From Burkholderiaceae bacterium (GTDB lineage: Bacteria > Pseudomonadota > Gammaproteobacteria > Burkholderiales > Burkholderiaceae): DNA of 22,157 bases. Positions 8,705 to 15,444 of the stretch are shown piece after piece. A program made the translations under genes and the position numbers. The notes under the pieces were generated by a model. The model ran no database searches. It was not told the origin of the DNA and saw nothing but the letters and a program-made list of their open reading frames with translations. The stretch covers positions 1 through 22,157 of the forward strand of contig JAGOCV010000029.1 in the NCBI GenBank assembly GCA_017998575.1. The letters are read 5' to 3'. How positions within the stretch are numbered: the stretch's first letter is position 1; each line of letters opens with the position of its first letter.

Positions 8705-9562
8705 TCAACCGAATTCAGGGCCGGCCAGCACGAACTGGCGGTCGTGCGCCTGGGCATGCAGGCGCACGCCGGGCGCCGTGAGGGCCATGCGCACGAACGG
8801 ACGCTGCCGTGCAAAGCCATGGGATTGCAGCCAGCCCGTGAGCCGGCTCCAGCGGTCGGGCACGTCGAGGAACACCGGGCCGCGCACGCGCGCCAGCACA
8901 GCCTGCAGCAACGCCAGCGCATCGTCTTCGCTGGCGGCGACCAGCGGGCCGACCTGCGTGGCCCGAACGCCCGCGCGCGCCAGCACGAAGCCGGCGCCGT
9001 CGTCCCGCATCAGGGCCTGCGTGTCCGGCCGCGCGAGCACGTCGCGCAGCAGGAAGCCGCGGTCGAGTCCGGTGACTTCGCGGTCCAGCGCGCAGAAGGT
9101 GGCGGCATCGGCCGAGCCTGCGTCGCGTACACGCGCGCCCGCCAGCGGCGTGCCGGCCATGCCCTGGCCCTGCCAGCGCGCGAGCGCGAAGCCATCGACG
9201 AAGCCGATGCGGCGGTACACCTCGGCGCCGTCGGGCGTGGCGTCCAGCACGGGCGTGACGCCGTGCATGTGCAGTGCCCGCACGCAATCGTTCAGCAGTT
9301 GCGTGGCGAGGCCCCGGCGGCGCCAGTCATCACGCACCAGCACCATCGAGATCCAGCCCTGGCCGCCCGCGTAGGGCAGCGCGGCAGCGGTGGCCACCAG
9401 CGTGCCGGTGTCGTCCCGGAGGCCGGTCACGTCGCCGTGGCCGATGAACAGCCGCCAGTCGTCCAGCGTCTGGTTCCAGCCCGAGGCGGTGGACAGCAGC
9501 AGGCCGCCGGCCGCATCGGCCGACGAGAGCTTCACCCGCGCGAGCGAGTCAGAAGCCACCAT
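8705..9562 (-). CDS. GNAT family N-acetyltransferase with a second C-terminal GNAT-like domain
   Basis: This 285-residue cytoplasmic protein has an N-terminal GNAT domain with the acetyl-CoA loop VRDDWRRRGLATQLL (about 76-90; R82-R83-G84-L-A) and the motif B segment EVYRRIGF (114-121). The rest (about 135-285) resembles the C-terminal domain of YitH-like acetyltransferases, with elements such as GFVLARAGVRATQVGPLVA and WLQSHGF. It would transfer an acetyl group from acetyl-CoA to an amine. Its start codon lies inside the end of the epimerase gene (14-bp overlap), and its stop abuts the lyase gene, so it is firmly part of the operon. The operon also ends with an amidase, so acylation and deacylation of an amino-substituted intermediate is conceivable, but this is only an inference. 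Confidence 0.85.
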   Translation of the reverse strand: MVASDSLARVKLSSADAAGGLLLSTASGWNQTLDDWRLFIGHGDVTGLRDDTGTLVATAAALPYAGGQGWISMVLVRDDWRRRGLATQLLNDCVRALHMHGVTPVLDATPDGAEVYRRIGFVDGFALARWQGQGMAGTPLAGARVRDAGSADAATFCALDREVTGLDRGFLLRDVLARPDTQALMRDDGAGFVLARAGVRATQVGPLVAASEDDALALLQAVLARVRGPVFLDVPDRWSRLTGWLQSHGFARQRPFVRMALTAPGVRLHAQAHDRQFVLAGPEFG

Positions 9563-10628
9563 CCCGCACCTCGAACTTGGTGGGCTTGCCGTGCGCGGGC
9601 TGCTCGCGGCTGATCCAGTCGGCCACCCAGTCGATCATCTGGCCCAGCGGCACCAGCGGATAGCCGAACAGGCGGTTGGCCAGCGTGGTGTCGGACAGCA
9701 GCGCGTTGGGTGCTTCCTGCCCGCTCACCTGCACCGGCACGCCGAAGCGGTGGGCGAACTGCGTCACCAGCCAGCGCACGGAAATGGTTTCGGGGCCCGT
9801 GCAGTTGATGGGCGTCGAGGGCGTGGTGCAGTGGCGCAGGCAGCGCAGCACCTGCGCGTTGGCATCGCCCTGCCAGATCACGTTGACGTAGCCCATGGTC
9901 ACATCCACCACCTCGCCACGATGCACGCGGCTGGCGATGTCGTAGAGCACGCCATAGCGCATGTCGATGGCGTAGTTGAGACGGAAGATGCGCCCGGGCG
10001 TGTCGTACTTGCCAGAGAAATACTCGAACATGCGCTCGCGGCCGATGCAGGACTGCGCGTACTCGCCCACCGGACCGGGCGGCGTTGCTTCGTCCGCACC
10101 TTGCCGGCCCACGGGCGTGAGGGGGTAGATGTTGCCGGTGGAGAAAGCCACGATGCGCGAGGCCTTGAACACCTCGGCCACCAGCGCGGGCACGTGCGTG
10201 TTCATGGCCCAGGTGAGCGACTGGTTGGACGAGGCGCCGAACTTGTGGCCGGCCGCGAAGATGACATTGGGCACCTTGGGCAATGCTTCCAGCGCAGCAC
10301 GGTCGAGCAGATCGCAGGCGATGGTCTCGACGCCCCAGGCCTGCAGGCGCTCGCGCACGGCAGCGTCGGAAAAACGCGCCACGCCGATCACGCGCTTGTG
10401 CGGCGCGGCGTTCTTCGCCAGGCGCGCGAGCGTTGGGCCCATCTTGCCGGCCACGCCCAGGATCATGATGTCGCCCTCCACCTGCGCCAGATCGTCCACC
10501 AGCGCCTGGCTGGGCCGCGCGAGGAAGTCCTCCAGCGCGTCCACCGATTCGAAGCTGGCCGGCAGTCGCGTGGCGTCGAGCAGGGCCACGCCCGTGGAGG
10601 CAGCGCCGATCGGAGTTCTCATGTTCAT
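9549..10628 (-). CDS. NAD(P)-dependent epimerase/dehydratase family protein (atypical SDR active site)
   Basis: This 359-residue extended short-chain dehydrogenase-like protein is the first gene of the operon. About 50 residues precede the Rossmann motif ILGVAGKMGPTLARLA (GxxGxxG at G58, G61, G64). The active-site Ser/Thr region is AFSTGNIYP. Where the family normally has YxxxK, this protein has YAQSCIGRE: Tyr190 is kept but the lysine position is Cys194. The C-terminal part (INCTGPETISVRWL) resembles UDP-sugar epimerases. The start is the ATG at 10628; another in-frame ATG lies two codons later. The frame is open far upstream, but that part is low-complexity and crosses the promoter. Expected role: NAD(P)-linked oxidation, epimerisation or dehydration of a sugar-like substrate, with the reaction uncertain because of the missing Lys. 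Confidence 0.85.
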   Translation of the reverse strand: MNMRTPIGAASTGVALLDATRLPASFESVDALEDFLARPSQALVDDLAQVEGDIMILGVAGKMGPTLARLAKNAAPHKRVIGVARFSDAAVRERLQAWGVETIACDLLDRAALEALPKVPNVIFAAGHKFGASSNQSLTWAMNTHVPALVAEVFKASRIVAFSTGNIYPLTPVGRQGADEATPPGPVGEYAQSCIGRERMFEYFSGKYDTPGRIFRLNYAIDMRYGVLYDIASRVHRGEVVDVTMGYVNVIWQGDANAQVLRCLRHCTTPSTPINCTGPETISVRWLVTQFAHRFGVPVQVSGQEAPNALLSDTTLANRLFGYPLVPLGQMIDWVADWISREQPAHGKPTKFEVRDGGF

Positions 10629-10668
10629 GGCAGGACTTTCACGCGAGGAGAGACAACAGACGGCGACG

Positions 10669-10697
10669 AGCTTATGGGCTGGTTTCTGGCGTGTCAA
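10669..10697 (-). promoter_or_regulatory. Candidate sigma70 promoter of the eight-gene operon
   Basis: On the minus strand a perfect consensus -35 TTGACA (10697-10692) is followed after exactly 17 bp by TAAGCT (10674-10669) as a weak -10. This would place the transcript start near 10662 and leave a leader of about 35 nt before the ATG at 10628. The -35 overlaps a palindrome, so repression by steric block is expected. The -10 matches only three consensus positions; the call rests mainly on the -35 and the spacing. Confidence 0.55.
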
Positions 10698-10709
10698 CCG
10701 TTTGGTTGA
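10694..10709. promoter_or_regulatory. Probable TetR-family operator (6-4-6 palindrome)
   Basis: The site reads TCAACC, GTTT, GGTTGA: two perfect 6-bp arms around a 4-bp centre, 16 bp in all. It shares its left half with the -35 box of the epimerase operon. The only nearby repressor of matching type is the TetR protein encoded at 10979-11656, about 270 bp away on the same strand. TetR proteins typically bind such 14-20-bp palindromes and release DNA on binding a small ligand. The regulator-operator link is an inference. Confidence 0.6.
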
Positions 10710-10847
10710 AATGGGGAGGGTAAGCCCGGATGCGGTGCATGCAGGGCACCGGTGGCGGGCGCGATGCACCAGATGGGATGGTGTTTTGCGGAGGGTCTTC
10801 ACGTTGCGCCCGGACCCGGGATCCACGCCCCCTTGCGCCGCACTGCT

Positions 10848-10945
10848 GCGAGAGCGCGGGGTGGCCGTCGCAGCGAAGTCAAGGAGGAGGATCGGCAACG
10901 CCGATCCGGGGGACATGAGCGGAGGCGGCCACCCCGCGATCTCGC
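10848..10945. repeat. 98-bp structured inverted-repeat element
   Basis: The two 19-nt arms at 10848-10866 and 10927-10945 are complementary at 18 of 19 positions; the only mismatch is G10854 against A10939. The inner 12 pairs (CGCGGGGTGGCC against GGCCACCCCGCG) are perfect. The 60-nt interior contains a second perfect hairpin, an 8-bp stem GGATCGGC/GCCGATCC with loop AAC (10889-10907). Either strand's transcript would form a long stem closed by a branched interior. There are no flanking target duplications and no transposase. It could be a dispersed intergenic repeat (REP or MITE-like), a strong transcription barrier or a small structured RNA. Confidence 0.6.
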
Positions 10946-10947
10946 CC

Positions 10948-10974
10948 CTCAGCAACAAAGGACTTTGTACTGAG
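10948..10974 (-). terminator. Hairpin just after the tetR stop codon (possible terminator)
   Basis: An outer 5-bp stem CTCAG/CTGAG and an inner 6-bp stem ACAAAG/CTTTGT are separated by a small asymmetric bulge, with a tight 2-nt centre. The structure begins 5 nt after the tetR stop codon in its direction of transcription and is followed directly by the 98-bp folded element. There is no run of U, so it is not a textbook intrinsic terminator. Together the two structures would plausibly insulate the downstream operon from tetR transcription. Confidence 0.35.
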
Positions 10975-10978
10975 AAGC

Positions 10979-11656
10979 TCAGGGCCGCAGCGCCGCCATG
11001 GCGAACGACACCACGTGTTCCCGGTACGACTTCTGCGCCTTCGTCGCCGTCAGGTCGCGGTCGAAGATCGACGACAGCGTGAGCCGGTTGGAGAAGAAGA
11101 AGTACGACATCCCGGCCACCGAGATGTAGAGCTCCACCGCATCGACACCGCGCCGGAATGCACCCGCGCGCGTGCCGCGGGCCAGCGTCTTGGCGATCAG
11201 CTCGATTAATGGCGAGTTGGTGTCGCGGATTGCGCGCGAATCACGCACGTGCGCCGCACCCTGCGCGTTCTCGTGGTTGAGCAGGCCGATGAAATCCGGG
11301 TGCTGCGCGAGGTAGTCGAACGAAAAGCCGATCAGCGCGGCCATGGCCTCGGCCGGGGCCATGTCGGCCAGGTGCAGTTGCGCTTCGAGCGAGCGGATCT
11401 CCAGGTAGACCACTTCGAGCGCCGTGCGGTAGAGGTCTTCCTTGCTGCCGAAGTAGTAGTAGATCAGCTGCTTGTTGACGCCTGCGCGCGCTGCGATCTC
11501 GTTGACGCGCGCACCGGCCAGGCCGCGCGCCGAGAACTCGGCGCGGGCCGCCGACAGGATGGCTTCGCGCGCGCCACCCGTGTCCCGCGCCGTGGCGCCA
11601 TCGTCGGTGTTGCGACCGATGGCGGTGGGGGCGGACGATGCAGCGCGGCGGGACAT
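10979..11656 (-). CDS. TetR/AcrR family transcriptional regulator
   Basis: This 225-residue DNA-binding repressor has a disordered N-terminus of about 27 residues, then the TetR helix-turn-helix domain (about 29-76): ILSAARAEFSARGLAGARVNEIAARAGVNKQLIYYYFGSKEDLY. The AGVNKQLIYYYFGSK recognition region is an excellent family match. The C-terminal half is an all-helical ligand-binding domain with FSFDYLAQHPDFIGLLNHEN and a final SYREHVVSFAMAALRP, similar to TetR_C domains of catabolic regulators. No clear Shine-Dalgarno precedes the ATG at 11656. It lies upstream of the epimerase operon on the same strand and is the likely owner of the palindrome at 10694-10709. The inducer is probably the operon's substrate or an intermediate (inference). 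Confidence 0.93.
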   Translation of the reverse strand: MSRRAASSAPTAIGRNTDDGATARDTGGAREAILSAARAEFSARGLAGARVNEIAARAGVNKQLIYYYFGSKEDLYRTALEVVYLEIRSLEAQLHLADMAPAEAMAALIGFSFDYLAQHPDFIGLLNHENAQGAAHVRDSRAIRDTNSPLIELIAKTLARGTRAGAFRRGVDAVELYISVAGMSYFFFSNRLTLSSIFDRDLTATKAQKSYREHVVSFAMAALRP

Positions 11657-11710
11657 GGAGGCAAAGGGTGACGGCAGGCGGCGATTATGGCCGCGCCGTG
11701 CCGCAGGACA

Positions 11711-12151
11711 TCAGGGGGCCAGCCGTTCGAACCGGTAGGCACGGCCGTCGCTGGCGTGCCGGCAGTCGAAGACACGCGCGCGCACCTCCTGCAATGCACA
11801 CGTGAACAAGCCGGTCTGCGCCGTGCCCAGCCGCTGGCCGCCGCTACGCGTGGTCTTGAGCTTGAAGAGGCCATCCGTCACGAACCATTCGCCCGAATAG
11901 CCCTCGTCCGGACTGCCCGCCCGGCGCTCGGTCCCGCTGAACAAGCCCTTGGCGCCCAGGTGCAATGTGCCCGCAAGCGGCACGCCCGCGCCATCCTGCG
12001 ACTCGTATCGCCATTGGCCCTGCAGCGCGGCCTTGTGCGCGGCGTCGGCCGGCGCGTCCTGCAAGCCGCAGCCCGCCAGCCCGATTGCCAGCACGCACAC
12101 CGAGAGCCGCGATGCGTCTGCCACGAGCAGGCGTCGTGAGCCCGGCTTCAT
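11711..12151 (-). CDS. Small putative lipoprotein of unknown function
   Basis: This 146-residue protein has a lipoprotein signal: a basic N-terminus (MKPGSRRLLV), a short hydrophobic stretch SVCVLAIG, and the lipobox LAGC with Cys28 as the expected acylated residue. The mature part (GQWRYESQDGAGVPLAGTLHLGAKGLFSGTER) looks like a small beta-rich domain that could bind ligand, but I do not recognise a family. The frame is open further upstream, but the start is set at 12151 because the signal peptide begins there and its ATG overlaps the stop of the preceding gene (ATGA, 12148-12151). That overlap indicates translational coupling to the Cys-rich protein. Its function is not known; it is probably anchored in the cell envelope facing the periplasm. 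Confidence 0.7.
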   Translation of the reverse strand: MKPGSRRLLVADASRLSVCVLAIGLAGCGLQDAPADAAHKAALQGQWRYESQDGAGVPLAGTLHLGAKGLFSGTERRAGSPDEGYSGEWFVTDGLFKLKTTRSGGQRLGTAQTGLFTCALQEVRARVFDCRHASDGRAYRFERLAP

Positions 12152-12510
12152 GCAGCGTCCCGCGATGGCGGTGCCACCTCGATCGCCGCATCGCAGCCGC
12201 TGCCGGCCGAAATCCAGCGCCGCGCCAGCCGCCGCAGCAACGGCGCCGTCCAGTGCAACGCGCGCCAGCGCGGGCCCATCAACTCGGCCGGATCGGCCAC
12301 CATGCCGCACACGTAGCGCCGCTCCGCCGCCCGCCAGCGCAGTGCATCGCAGGCGCCCTGTCGCCGGCGCGAGACCACCATGCCCAGCGGGCACGGCTCG
12401 GCCAGGCAGCACACGCCGCAGCCGTTGCACGGCGCGCCGAAGGCGGGCTTGGGCGGAGCGTCGGGGTGGATGTGGATGACCTGCGGGCGGGCACCCGGGC
12501 GGGAAGGCAT
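12148..12510 (-). CDS. Small Cys-rich protein, putative metal or Fe-S cluster binding
   Basis: This 120-residue cytoplasmic protein is dominated by the cluster CNGCGVCCLAEPCPLG: Cys28, Cys31, Cys34, Cys35 and Cys40, a CxxCxxCCxxxxC pattern, followed by Cys54, Cys68 and Cys106. The pattern recalls YkgJ-type zinc or iron clusters and ferredoxin-like CxxCxxC motifs, but the spacing does not match a standard 2[4Fe-4S] ferredoxin. The rest is Arg/Trp-rich with no recognisable fold. It starts 25 bp after the quinone oxidoreductase stop on the same strand and its stop overlaps the lipoprotein start. No Shine-Dalgarno is evident. A role in electron transfer is possible, but metal content and function are unproven. 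Confidence 0.7.
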   Translation of the reverse strand: MPSRPGARPQVIHIHPDAPPKPAFGAPCNGCGVCCLAEPCPLGMVVSRRRQGACDALRWRAAERRYVCGMVADPAELMGPRWRALHWTAPLLRRLARRWISAGSGCDAAIEVAPPSRDAA

Positions 12511-12535
12511 GCGGCAGGATACCGCGCAGCACCAC

Positions 12536-13561
12536 TCAGGCGGCGCCGGTCAGAAGCACGAGCTTGCCGGCCTGCTCGTTGCGCTCGAGCATCCAGTGGG
12601 CATCTGCAGCGCGCTCCAGCGGGAACGTCCGCTGCACCGGGACCCGGATCGCACCGCTGGCCAGCAGCGGCCACACATGAGCCAGCAGCGATTGCGCCAG
12701 AGCCTGCTTCTGCGCCAACGGTCGGCTGCGGATGACCGAGCCGGCGATGGTGAGCCGCCGGCGGATCAGATCGCGCACGTCGATGGTCGCCGCCACCCCG
12801 CGATGCGCGCCCAGCAAGACCAGGCGGCCACCAGTCGCCAGCACGGCCAACTCGCGCGGAACGTAGTCGCCGCCCTGCGAGTCGAGGATCACGTCCACGC
12901 CATGGCCGCGCGTGAACTCCCTGACCTGCTCCGGCCAGTCCTGAGCCTGATAGTCGATCGCCAGGTCCGCGCCCAGCGCGAGCGACTGTTCACGCTTGGC
13001 GGGGCTTCCTGCGGTGGTGATCACCACCGCGCCCCGCAACGCCTTCGCCATCTGGATCGCGACCAGACCGACGCCGCTGGTGCCGCCATGCACCAGCACG
13101 CTCTCGCCGGCCGTGAGGCGGCCGACCTCCATCAGCTTGGCCCATGCAGTGAAACACACCTCGGGCAACGCTGCTGCCGCCACCAGATCCAGGCCGCGTG
13201 GCACGGGCAGGCAAGTGGCGGCCGGCGCCGCGGCGTACTCCGCGTAACCGCCGCCCGGCAGCAATGCACACACCGCATCGCCGACCGCCCACTGTGTCAC
13301 CGCGCTGCCGCAGGCGACCACCACGCCGGCCACGTCGAGGCCAGGGATGTCGGTCACCCCCGGCGGTGGCGGGTACAGGCCCTGGCGCTGCGTTGCGTCC
13401 GGTCGATTGACGCCAGCGGCCACCACCCGCACCAGCACTTCATGCGCGCCGATCGGCGGCCGCGGCCTCTCGACGCAGCGAAGCACATCCGGCCCGCCGA
13501 AACCATCGATCACTACAGCGCGCATGGGTGCGCCAGCCGCCCGGCCGCCCGCTCCAGACAT
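12536..13561 (-). CDS. Zinc-free NADPH:quinone oxidoreductase family protein (MDR superfamily)
   Basis: This 341-residue medium-chain dehydrogenase/reductase has the GroES-like domain (VLRCVERPRPPIGAHEVLVRVVAAGVNRPDATQRQGLYPPPPG), typical of the quinone oxidoreductase / PIG3 branch. Next come the nucleotide-binding motif HGGTSGVGLVAIQMAK and the GADLAIDY and DVILDSQGG segments. The cysteines and histidines that bind zinc in alcohol dehydrogenases are absent. Likely reaction: NADPH-dependent reduction of a quinone or an enoyl/enone compound in the cytoplasm. The ATG at 13561 is preferred because a GAGG site sits 9 nt upstream; an alternative start at 13525 (MRAVVIDGF) would give the usual short N-terminus. 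It is 11 bp after the Bug receptor gene and appears to be the last catabolic gene of that operon. Confidence 0.9.
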   Translation of the reverse strand: MSGAGGRAAGAPMRAVVIDGFGGPDVLRCVERPRPPIGAHEVLVRVVAAGVNRPDATQRQGLYPPPPGVTDIPGLDVAGVVVACGSAVTQWAVGDAVCALLPGGGYAEYAAAPAATCLPVPRGLDLVAAAALPEVCFTAWAKLMEVGRLTAGESVLVHGGTSGVGLVAIQMAKALRGAVVITTAGSPAKREQSLALGADLAIDYQAQDWPEQVREFTRGHGVDVILDSQGGDYVPRELAVLATGGRLVLLGAHRGVAATIDVRDLIRRRLTIAGSVIRSRPLAQKQALAQSLLAHVWPLLASGAIRVPVQRTFPLERAADAHWMLERNEQAGKLVLLTGAA

Positions 13562-13572
13562 GGGCGCGCGCC

Positions 13573-14544
13573 TCAATCGTTCGTCATCTTGGCTGTCTTG
13601 GCGACCTCCTTGTAGGCAGCCACTTCGCTCGTCAGCATGCGGCCGAAGTCTGCCTGCCCCAGGTTCTGCGGCTCCACGCCCTGCGCACGCAGACTGGCCT
13701 GGAACTCGGGCCGGGCGGCGATGGCGGCAATGGCCGACGACAGCCTGGTGACTGCGGCGGCGGGTGTGCCGGACGGTGCCAGCAGCCCCAGCCAGTTGTT
13801 GCCCAGCACGCCAGGTACCTTGCCTTCGGCGAAGGTCGGCACATCGGGCAGCAGGGCCGAACGATGCTCGCCCACGATACCCAAGGCGCGCACGCGGCCA
13901 TCCCGGATCGCGGGGCCCGCCGAGACGATGGAGGCGAAGGCGACCGGCACCTGCCCTGCGAGCAGCGCCTGGTTGGTGTCGGCCGAGCCCTTGAACGGCA
14001 CATGGTTCATCGGTACACCGCTGGCGCGTTCGAGCATGACCGCCGTCACGTGCGTCGTGGTTCCCACGCCGGGCGTGGCGTAGTTGGGAGGCTGCCCGGA
14101 GGCTTTCGCCTGCTGCAGGAAGTCTGCCAGCGTGCGCGCCGGATGGTCGGCCCGCACGACCAGCATGTTGGGCGAGGTGCCCACCATCATTACCGGAGTG
14201 AAGTCCGTGAGCGTGTCGTACGGCATCTTCGGCTGGATCGCCGGCAGCACGGTGTGGCTGCCGATGGCCATGAGCAGCGTGTAACCATCGCGCGGCGCGT
14301 TGAGCACGGCCTGCGCGCCCACCAGCCCTCCGGCGCCGGCACGGTTGTCGACGACGAACGACTGCCGGAGTTCCTTCTGCAACTCGTTGGCCAGGTTGCG
14401 GGCGACGATGTCCAGCGTGCCGCCTGGCGGGTAACCCACCACCATGCGAACGGGGCGCGAAGGATAGTCGGCCGCAGGCGCCTGGGCCTGGGCTACGGAA
14501 GCAGCGGCCAGCAAGGCCGTGCCGATTAGTCTGTTCAAGTTCAT
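13573..14544 (-). CDS. Bug-family (TctC-like) tripartite tricarboxylate transporter solute receptor, exported
   Basis: This 323-residue periplasmic receptor has an N-terminal signal peptide (MNLNRLIGTALLAAASVAQAQA, cleavage near residue 20-22). The mature start ADYPSRPVRMVVGYPPGGTLDIVARNLA is the hallmark of Bug proteins. Later family motifs are VVDNRAGAGGLVGAQAV, PDGYTLLM-like (PRDGYTLLM), VPFKGSADTNQALLAGQV and FGRMLTSEVAAYKEV. Bug receptors bind carboxylates and other small organics. A strong GGAG ribosome site lies 6 nt before the ATG. No TctA or TctB membrane gene is nearby, so it is an orphan receptor, as is common in Comamonadaceae. Its place inside the acyl-CoA synthetase operon suggests it captures the carboxylic acid degraded by the operon. 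Confidence 0.95.
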   Translation of the reverse strand: MNLNRLIGTALLAAASVAQAQAPAADYPSRPVRMVVGYPPGGTLDIVARNLANELQKELRQSFVVDNRAGAGGLVGAQAVLNAPRDGYTLLMAIGSHTVLPAIQPKMPYDTLTDFTPVMMVGTSPNMLVVRADHPARTLADFLQQAKASGQPPNYATPGVGTTTHVTAVMLERASGVPMNHVPFKGSADTNQALLAGQVPVAFASIVSAGPAIRDGRVRALGIVGEHRSALLPDVPTFAEGKVPGVLGNNWLGLLAPSGTPAAAVTRLSSAIAAIAARPEFQASLRAQGVEPQNLGQADFGRMLTSEVAAYKEVAKTAKMTND

Positions 14545-14569
14545 CGTTGTCTCCTTCAGAAAAATGAAA

Positions 14570-15433
14570 TCAGTGGTCGAGCTTCAGCGCCCGCACCGCG
14601 TTGTCGTGCAGCCACTTGCGCCGCACCGCGTCCGGCAGTGGAAGCGCGTCGATGTCGGCCAGCGCCTGATCCACCGTCATCAGAGGAAAAGCCGAACCGA
14701 ACAGGATCTGGTCCTTGAGCACGTTGCAGCCGTACTGCAGCAAGGGCTCATAGCCACTGCCCGCCACCGCCAGATACTTCGGGCGCACGGCGGCCAGGCC
14801 GATGTAGACGCTCTTGTGGCGCCAGGCCACGGCGATCAGCTCCTGGATCCAGGGCCAGCCCGGTGGCGAGGCAATCACCGTCAGCTCCGGGAAATGGACC
14901 ATCACCTCGTCGAGCAGTTGCGGATGGCTGTTGCGGATGGGCGAGGAGGTGGAGAAATTGACACCGCTGTGCAACACCACAGGCACCCCCAACTCGATGC
15001 ACTTGGCATACAGCGGATACATGCGGGCGTCGTTGATCGCCAGCTTGAGTTCGAAGCACGGAAGGTTCAGTCCGCGCATTCCCAGTTCGCGCACAGCGAA
15101 CTCCAGGTCGCGCACCGCCTGCATGCCCTGGTAAGGGTCGACCCCCGCCAGTCCCACATAGCGAGGGCCGTGCGTGCGGCAGAACGCAGCGACATCATCG
15201 TTGGCCACCTTGAAGCCATAACTGGTGGTGAGATCGCGACCCTTGAGCACCACGTGGCGGGCGTCCGTGCGCTCGTACGTGGCGAGATAGCTGTCCAAAG
15301 CCGCCTGCCGGTCGGCAGCCGACATCACACCCTCCTTGGTCGACGCGTAGACACGGTTGTAATTGGCCATGTGCGCGCCCCTGTCCTCGAACTCGGGGAT
15401 GGGCGGCTTGCTGCTGAATTCGATGTACGACAT
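14570..15433 (-). CDS. Amidohydrolase-related (Amidohydro_2 type) protein with degenerate metal site
   Basis: This 287-residue TIM-barrel protein is related to the ACMSD/Amidohydro_2 family. Family landmarks are YVGLAGVDPYQGMQAVRDLEFAVRELGMRGLNL, VVLHSGVNFS (H155 kept), the TVIASPPGWPWIQELIAVAWRH segment and ILFGSAFPLM. Canonical ligands are altered: no HxH motif near the N-terminus, Ser189-Pro190-Pro191 where many members have a HxG, and Ala248 where most have the FGSD aspartate. Family members hydrolyse or decarboxylate ring-derived acids and lactones, usually with one metal. Here metal dependence is doubtful. The start at 15433 has GAGG 9 nt upstream, overlapping the stop of the acyl-CoA synthetase gene. 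It sits 25 bp before the Bug gene. The exact reaction is unknown. Confidence 0.8.
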   Translation of the reverse strand: MSYIEFSSKPPIPEFEDRGAHMANYNRVYASTKEGVMSAADRQAALDSYLATYERTDARHVVLKGRDLTTSYGFKVANDDVAAFCRTHGPRYVGLAGVDPYQGMQAVRDLEFAVRELGMRGLNLPCFELKLAINDARMYPLYAKCIELGVPVVLHSGVNFSTSSPIRNSHPQLLDEVMVHFPELTVIASPPGWPWIQELIAVAWRHKSVYIGLAAVRPKYLAVAGSGYEPLLQYGCNVLKDQILFGSAFPLMTVDQALADIDALPLPDAVRRKWLHDNAVRALKLDH

Positions 15434-15444
15434 GGTTCGCATCC

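Larger units (their letters stand above)
10629..10978. other. 350-bp intergenic control region between the operon and the TetR gene
   Basis: I see no convincing gene here; open frames that cross it are rich in Arg/Ser/Pro and have no recognisable motif. From left to right the region holds a candidate -10 and -35 of the epimerase operon (10669-10697) and a TetR-like palindrome over the -35 (10694-10709). Next is a segment with nested short inverted repeats (GGTGCAT at 10734-10740 against ATGCACC at 10764-10770, with CACCGGTG between). Then come a 98-bp strongly folded element (10848-10945) and a hairpin directly after the tetR stop codon (10948-10974). Confidence 0.7.

Noticed and set aside
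10629..10958. Open frame extending the epimerase gene upstream by about 110 codons
   Set aside because: The translation is low-complexity, crosses the candidate promoter, operator and structured element, and has no conserved motif; the ATG at 10628 fits the family.
12152..12535. Open frame extending the lipoprotein gene upstream through the Cys-rich gene
   Set aside because: The signal peptide and lipobox place the start at 12151; the extension is Arg/Pro/Gly-rich shadow sequence.
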